DNA from: Isohypsibius dastychi
Taxonomy: Eukaryota; Tardigrada; Eutardigrada; Parachela; Isohypsibiidae
Direction of reading: 5' to 3'
Assembly: GCA_034696485.1 (NCBI GenBank)
Contig: JAQIWT010001356.1
Coordinates: 1-11,115, forward strand
DNA length: 11,115 nt
Shown: positions 7,295 through 11,115 of the stretch, one piece after another
Position numbering within the stretch: the first letter of the stretch is position 1
How the letters are laid out: each line of letters starts with the position of its first letter
Made by a program: the position numbers and the translations under genes
The notes under the pieces: model-generated
Told to the model about the DNA's origin: nothing
What the model saw: the letters and a program-made list of their open reading frames with translations, nothing else
Database searches by the model: none

Positions 7295-9503
7295 TCACTG
7301 GGGTCCATAAACAAGACCCCACGAAGAGATGCGCTGAAACGGTTGACGTCTGGGACTGAACTGATTCGGTTGAATGTCGAACATCCGACTCTGCAAGATG
7401 GCCCTAGGCGCCAGCGGAATGAACGACCTTGCTGCATTCTTCAACGCACATTCCTGCTGCTTCTTCAAGACATCCCCGCCACAAAACCATTGTGTCTCAT
7501 CTGAGCAGTCCTGCACAAAAATCGAAAAACATCAGTGTTGATAGTTCCTAGGAACAAGATATCAAGCAACAGAACACTCACGTCACACTGAGCTTTTCCA
7601 TCGCATAAATCACCCAGGGTTATGCAGTGGCTGTAATCCTGGCATGGAAATCTACCTTTGGCACAACCTAAAAGCGAAAAAAAGCAATCAACTATATCAA
7701 GATGTGAATTCGGGATTTTGTCTCACAAATCCCGCGATCATTGGTGCTGTGGTTCTTGCCCACACTCCCCGGCAAACAAGTGCAAGTAAACGCATCCGGT
7801 GCGACATACACATTCTCAACAACTTCCTGATACGGGCTTCCAGGAGGGATGATTTGTTCAGCTCGAACCGACGGAATCACTTTGCAAACAACTGTTCCGT
7901 CATCTCCTTTACATGGCTTTCTAGAACAAGCGTTTGGTGGGCCACATGGAAACCGACTCTCCGATTCTTCTCGGATAAGTTCATGAACAACTTCTTGTGG
8001 AAGGAGAGATAGAACTCGGGCGGAAATGATCGGGATTGGTGAGGAGTACACCTTTGGAACAACCCCAGAAGCACAGACACAAGTTTTGGGTTCGCCGACT
8101 GGACCACTACAGATTGAGTTAGGAACATCAGAGCAGTCGTCGTGTTTGAAGCAAGTTGATCCAAATTCTGGAAATAACCACCGATTAGAACAGTGTGGAA
8201 AAAAAGAACAGTTTGAACTTACTGGCCGCTTTATGACACATTTTAGACGAGTTTGCCGAAAGGTCACCACCATTACGGCAGCTGCAAGTCCACGTTCGGA
8301 CAGTCACTTCCTTGGTGGATATAACCGGGATATCGAGAACTGATTTGATGCAGTCCGGTTGCCAATCTAGAACAACGCAGCTCCCATCCGGTTGAACGTT
8401 GAAACCAGAAAGCTGGACGCAGAGGATCTGACTGGTGGCGTTGAAAGATGACGCGTTTCCATAACTGCTCTCGAGACATTTTGTCCTGTTTTCCGGTGAA
8501 CAAGATATCGTTTCTGAAAAAAACCACGGTTTAATGTTTTATTTTGTTAGGTGAATTTTTGATTGCATTACGTGAATGGGTGCAGGTTAGGTCGGACCGG
8601 TAAGAATCGCTACAGATGCTGTTTTCTTGGAAAGAGAAAGTGGGTAGATGGCATGTTTTGGGTAGATTCCGAATTTTGGGTTGGGCAGTTGGACAAGCGA
8701 ATTTGGGTGTTTCGAGGAAATGTGGGGCAGCCGTTGAAAGTGGGGCAAATTGAGTGGTTGCTGATGTCACTTCTTCTGTGGTAAGAGGCGAAGGAGTGGT
8801 GGATCCTGTTCTATTTTCGAAATCTGCTTGAGGAGATGGTGTGGATTGTGGAGTGAAAGTGGTTGGAAGCATAAGCGAGGACGACAAATTCAAAGTTATC
8901 TTCTCCTGAAACCGAAGTGAAATGTAAAATATCATCCTGGTTTGAGAACAACTCAATCCGGTTCAACAGTGTTTTTAACTTACATCAGGAAGCTCATTTG
9001 CAGGGATTTTCGATATTGCGCTGACATCCTTGCTTTGGAATTCAGTGACTGAAAACCTGGATTTCGGATTGATGGGATCTGACCTTTCGCTCGGAGTTGG
9101 GAATACTATAAATTTCAAACAGTAATTGTGAAAAATGGTGGAATGTACTTTGTACGTAGTTCGAGAACAAACCTTTTTTCCGCGGGAACTCAATCCGATC
9201 GTCGAAATCCTTGTCGTTATTCAAAGCCGAGACATCCTTGATTCTGCAAAAAACAACTGTTAGGGAAACATTTATTAACAATAAGAAGCTTTCGTCGTAC
9301 AATTTCGAAATCATTTGCGGGCTGTTGGGGAGATATTCAATGTCGATCTTTTCCGAATCAGAATCCCAGAAACTGTCGTCGAGAATTCGTGAACTTCGAA
9401 CAGGGTCTGAAAGTGTTCGTCCCTGCCGTCCTTTAACGATGGGTTCTGATTCCAGTTCGCCATAAACCACCCCGATGAAACAGATCAATGCAAAAATCCT
9501 CAT
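7295..9503 (-). CDS. Secreted modular protein: Ser/Thr stalk, Cys-rich region, EB-like and LDL-A modules
   Basis: Eight exons join in phase to 587 residues plus stop: 9503-9301, 9243-9173, 9105-8984, 8905-8572, 8513-8223, 8167-7727, 7667-7582 and 7510-7295. Introns are 55-78 bases. The ATG at 9503 begins a signal peptide (MRIFALICFIGVVYG). A charged region of about 115 residues follows, then a Ser/Thr/Pro-rich stalk (exon 8905-8572) ending in cysteines. A Cys-rich region with several N-glycosylation sites comes next (exon 8513-8223; Cys at intervals, ending TCSCRNGG). The 441-base exon starts with an EB/WAP-like knot (GSTCFKHDDCSDVPNSIC, then CVCASG) and continues with more paired cysteines. 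The last two exons encode one LDL-receptor class A module: FPCQDYSHCITLGDLCDG, then QCDDCSDETQWFC, with calcium-binding acidic residues, an extra Cys and a basic tail of about 60 residues. There is no transmembrane helix, so it should be exported. The function is unknown; EB and LDL-A modules are common in extracellular matrix, cuticle and immune proteins. Confidence 0.85.
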
Positions 9504-9967
9504 TCCTACGAGTTTTTTCTTAGCTGTTTCGAAATGCGAAAGTGAAATGACTTCGCGTGACTGAACTGGCAAGCGAGCGGGAGCGAAAATGTATCAATCC
9601 CGGATCTGAACGTCATTTGTTCAGAATCAGAACTCATTGTTCTATTAGTGACCTCAATGACTTGACAAGTAGACCTCAATCAGAACAACTGTTCTATGTT
9701 GGACCAACATTTTACTTAAGAACACTAGAAACTTTTACTTGGAAAACAAGTACTGTATTGTTTGGTCTCATTTAGAGAAACAGAAGGTGAAAAGGGAGGC
9801 TTTGAAACACAATCCTCCTTCTAGATTAATTTCCCTCAAAACAACTATACAGTAAACAAAAACCAAATCTGTCCACCTTCGATGCCGATACTCGGATATC
9901 GTCGGCTATTTGGTCAAAACGGTAACTGAAGTAAAAAAAAGGCAGTTCGATACAGACGCATTTCCGT
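9504..9967. other. Intergenic spacer between genes C and D
   Basis: This should contain the 5' UTR and promoter of the secreted-protein gene (read leftwards) and the 3' UTR of the BTB gene. The frame upstream of the ATG at 9503 stays open to 9572 but has no other ATG. No canonical AATAAA or ATTAAA follows the BTB stop on the minus strand; AGTAAA-like variants occur near 9712 and 9737. No repeat or RNA gene is seen. Confidence 0.5.
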
Positions 9968-10854
9968 TCAAATTTTGGGTCTCTTTCCCAGCTTCAGCAA
10001 GTCAGCCAATCCTTGCGCATCAAGGTCCATCGTACTTCCGGTACGTTTCATCTGCTTCCAGGACTCAGTGTCTTCGATATCAACTGGGTTTTCCGTAATG
10101 AACTTGAAGGCAGCTGTCCAAACCCCCGTTTGTCGTCGTTCAGCGGCTTTGAAAAGGACATCGGCGGCATTTTCACACGAAAGAATTCCTGCCAAATCAA
10201 TAATTCCAATCAGAGCATCTAGACCGCCAATCTGGTACATATCAGCCAGCTCGATGACTTCCAAGATGTGATCCTTCAGCTTGGGGGGTGTCTTTGAGTA
10301 CAACAGCTGAACAAATGCTTCCACTGCTTCGAAAGAGTACTCCTTCATGGGGACTTCCGGAGCATTTCTTTCTTGCATCTCAACTGTGAACATGGCGTCG
10401 AAAACAGGAGATCTTGATGCCAAAACAACCTTGTGAGCCGGTACTTTTCTGCCGTCTGAACAGGTCAGAAAGATATCCGCTTTATGACTGTACAGAGCAT
10501 CCCTCAATGCTCCAAGACGGGCGGCTTCACTTTTCGTCGCTAGCTCGATTATTTGTTTGACAGAAAATCCACCAAACCTGAAGTCTTTTACGGTCTCAGT
10601 GAAGCCTGAATGTGTCTCGCTCGTCCGAAGTTCTGAAATTTATTCCGACTTAACACACGCACCCAAGGAGGAAATCGCATGTAACTCACCTTTTCCGTCG
10701 CAGAGATACCTAATACTGAAGCCAGCATCCACTGACAACAAAGTCCGTGTCCGTTTGTCGAATTTTGAACCGTCTACCAAACCGATCGGTTTTCCAATAA
10801 ATGGCTGCATCAGTTGAACGATGTTGCTAAAGTCCAGATTTTCCATATTTGCAC
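9968..10854 (-). CDS. BTB/POZ-BACK domain protein (SPOP-like)
   Basis: Two solid exons, 10854-10690 and 10632-9968, are joined by a 57-base intron (GTGAGT to TTTCAG, phase 1). From the ATG at 10846 they give 273 residues ending PKI-stop at 9968-9970. The BTB core is clear in the second exon: KADIFLTCSDGRKVPAHKVV, then LASRSPVFDAMF, an FVQLLYS strand and ELADMYQIGGLDALI. A BACK-like helical segment (SCENAADVLFKAAERR, then FITENP) follows. BTB proteins of this type dimerise and often bind cullin-3 as substrate adaptors in ubiquitin ligases in the nucleus or cytoplasm; here that is inference from the family. The N-terminal ~100 residues (FSNIVQLMQPFIGKPIGL and following) are not recognised and are not a clear MATH domain. 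The frame stays open through 10854 to an excellent acceptor (TTTTCTTGCAG), so the ATG may be internal. Confidence 0.88.
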
Positions 10855-10940
10855 CTGCAAGAAAAGAAAACAACGGTCAGAGTCAGGACCACACTCATTC
10901 TCACTGTCTCAGGTATCCTCGATCAAGGGGTACGAAGCAC

Positions 10941-11056
10941 TCAGTTTATCGAAAAATACCAAGTACCTTTACAACCGAGATCGTTCAAAATCCGTTCGAG
11001 CAACTAATTGAAGGATTGGAACAAGAACTCACTTCTTTTCGTAAAGCAAAACGATC
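10941..11056 (-). other. Candidate upstream micro-exons of the BTB gene
   Basis: Two very short exons fit in phase ahead of the BTB gene: 11056-11033 (24 bases, IVLLYEK) and 10966-10941 (26 bases, YLVFFDKL). They are bounded by introns of 58 (11057-11114), 66 (10967-11032) and 86 bases (10855-10940). The right-hand intron starts with a GTGAGT donor one base inside the window edge, so an earlier exon lies outside. The donor after the second exon (GA|GTGCTT) is weak. If real, the BTB protein is longer than 273 residues; if not, this is 5' UTR. Confidence 0.4.
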
Positions 11057-11115
11057 CTTCATAGAAATATATGAAACCCAGTGGCGTAGGGAGCCTTCTT
11101 TTTGGGTGACTCACC

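Noticed and set aside
7644-8343. Plus-strand frames of 122 and 105 codons
   Set aside because: Both are antisense to the cysteine-rich EB-like and preceding exons, which splice in phase on the minus strand.
9975-10271. 98-codon plus-strand frame
   Set aside because: It is antisense to the BTB/BACK exon; the minus-strand reading has clear domain motifs.

Overview
The window reads as nuclear DNA from a small, gene-dense animal genome. The genes are split into many short exons by introns mostly 52-70 bases long, with GT/AG ends and TAAC/TGAC-like branch-point sequences. They encode animal families: a natriuretic-peptide-type receptor, an ionotropic glutamate-type receptor, a secreted EB/LDL-A protein and a BTB/POZ protein. 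Moderate base composition, tiny introns and this gene set fit a compact ecdysozoan such as a tardigrade. That assignment is inference; no species marker is visible.

Layout, left to right. Positions 1-225 hold an open frame cut by the window edge, readable on either strand, with an AATAAA at 240-245 on the plus strand. Positions 246-2531 are mostly unassigned. They contain a tandem pair of hairpins ending in a T run (1074-1131) and some weak plus-strand exon candidates (2026-2404). The rest of the window is a head-to-tail row of four minus-strand genes. (A) 2532-4896, with a probable signal-peptide exon at 5215-5271, is a single-pass receptor with a complete ANF-receptor ligand-binding domain but only a short cytoplasmic tail, like the natriuretic peptide clearance receptor. 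(B) 5284-6962 is a divergent ionotropic receptor whose 5' end is unresolved. (C) 7295-9503 is an eight-exon gene for a 587-residue secreted protein with a Ser/Thr-rich stalk, a cysteine-rich region, an EB-like module and a C-terminal LDL-receptor class A module; a poly(A) signal lies at 7205-7210. (D) 9968-10854, probably continuing off the right edge, is a BTB/POZ-BACK protein.

I assembled the exons by reading the minus strand, requiring splice sites and codon phase to agree at every junction and comparing with remembered family patterns. No alignment was run. Genes A, B and C act at the cell surface or outside the cell and gene D inside it. Nothing shows they share a pathway. The clearest oddities are one intron in gene A that ends in TG instead of AG, the near-constant 56-base intron length in gene A, and only 12 bases between the stop of gene B and the likely start of gene A.
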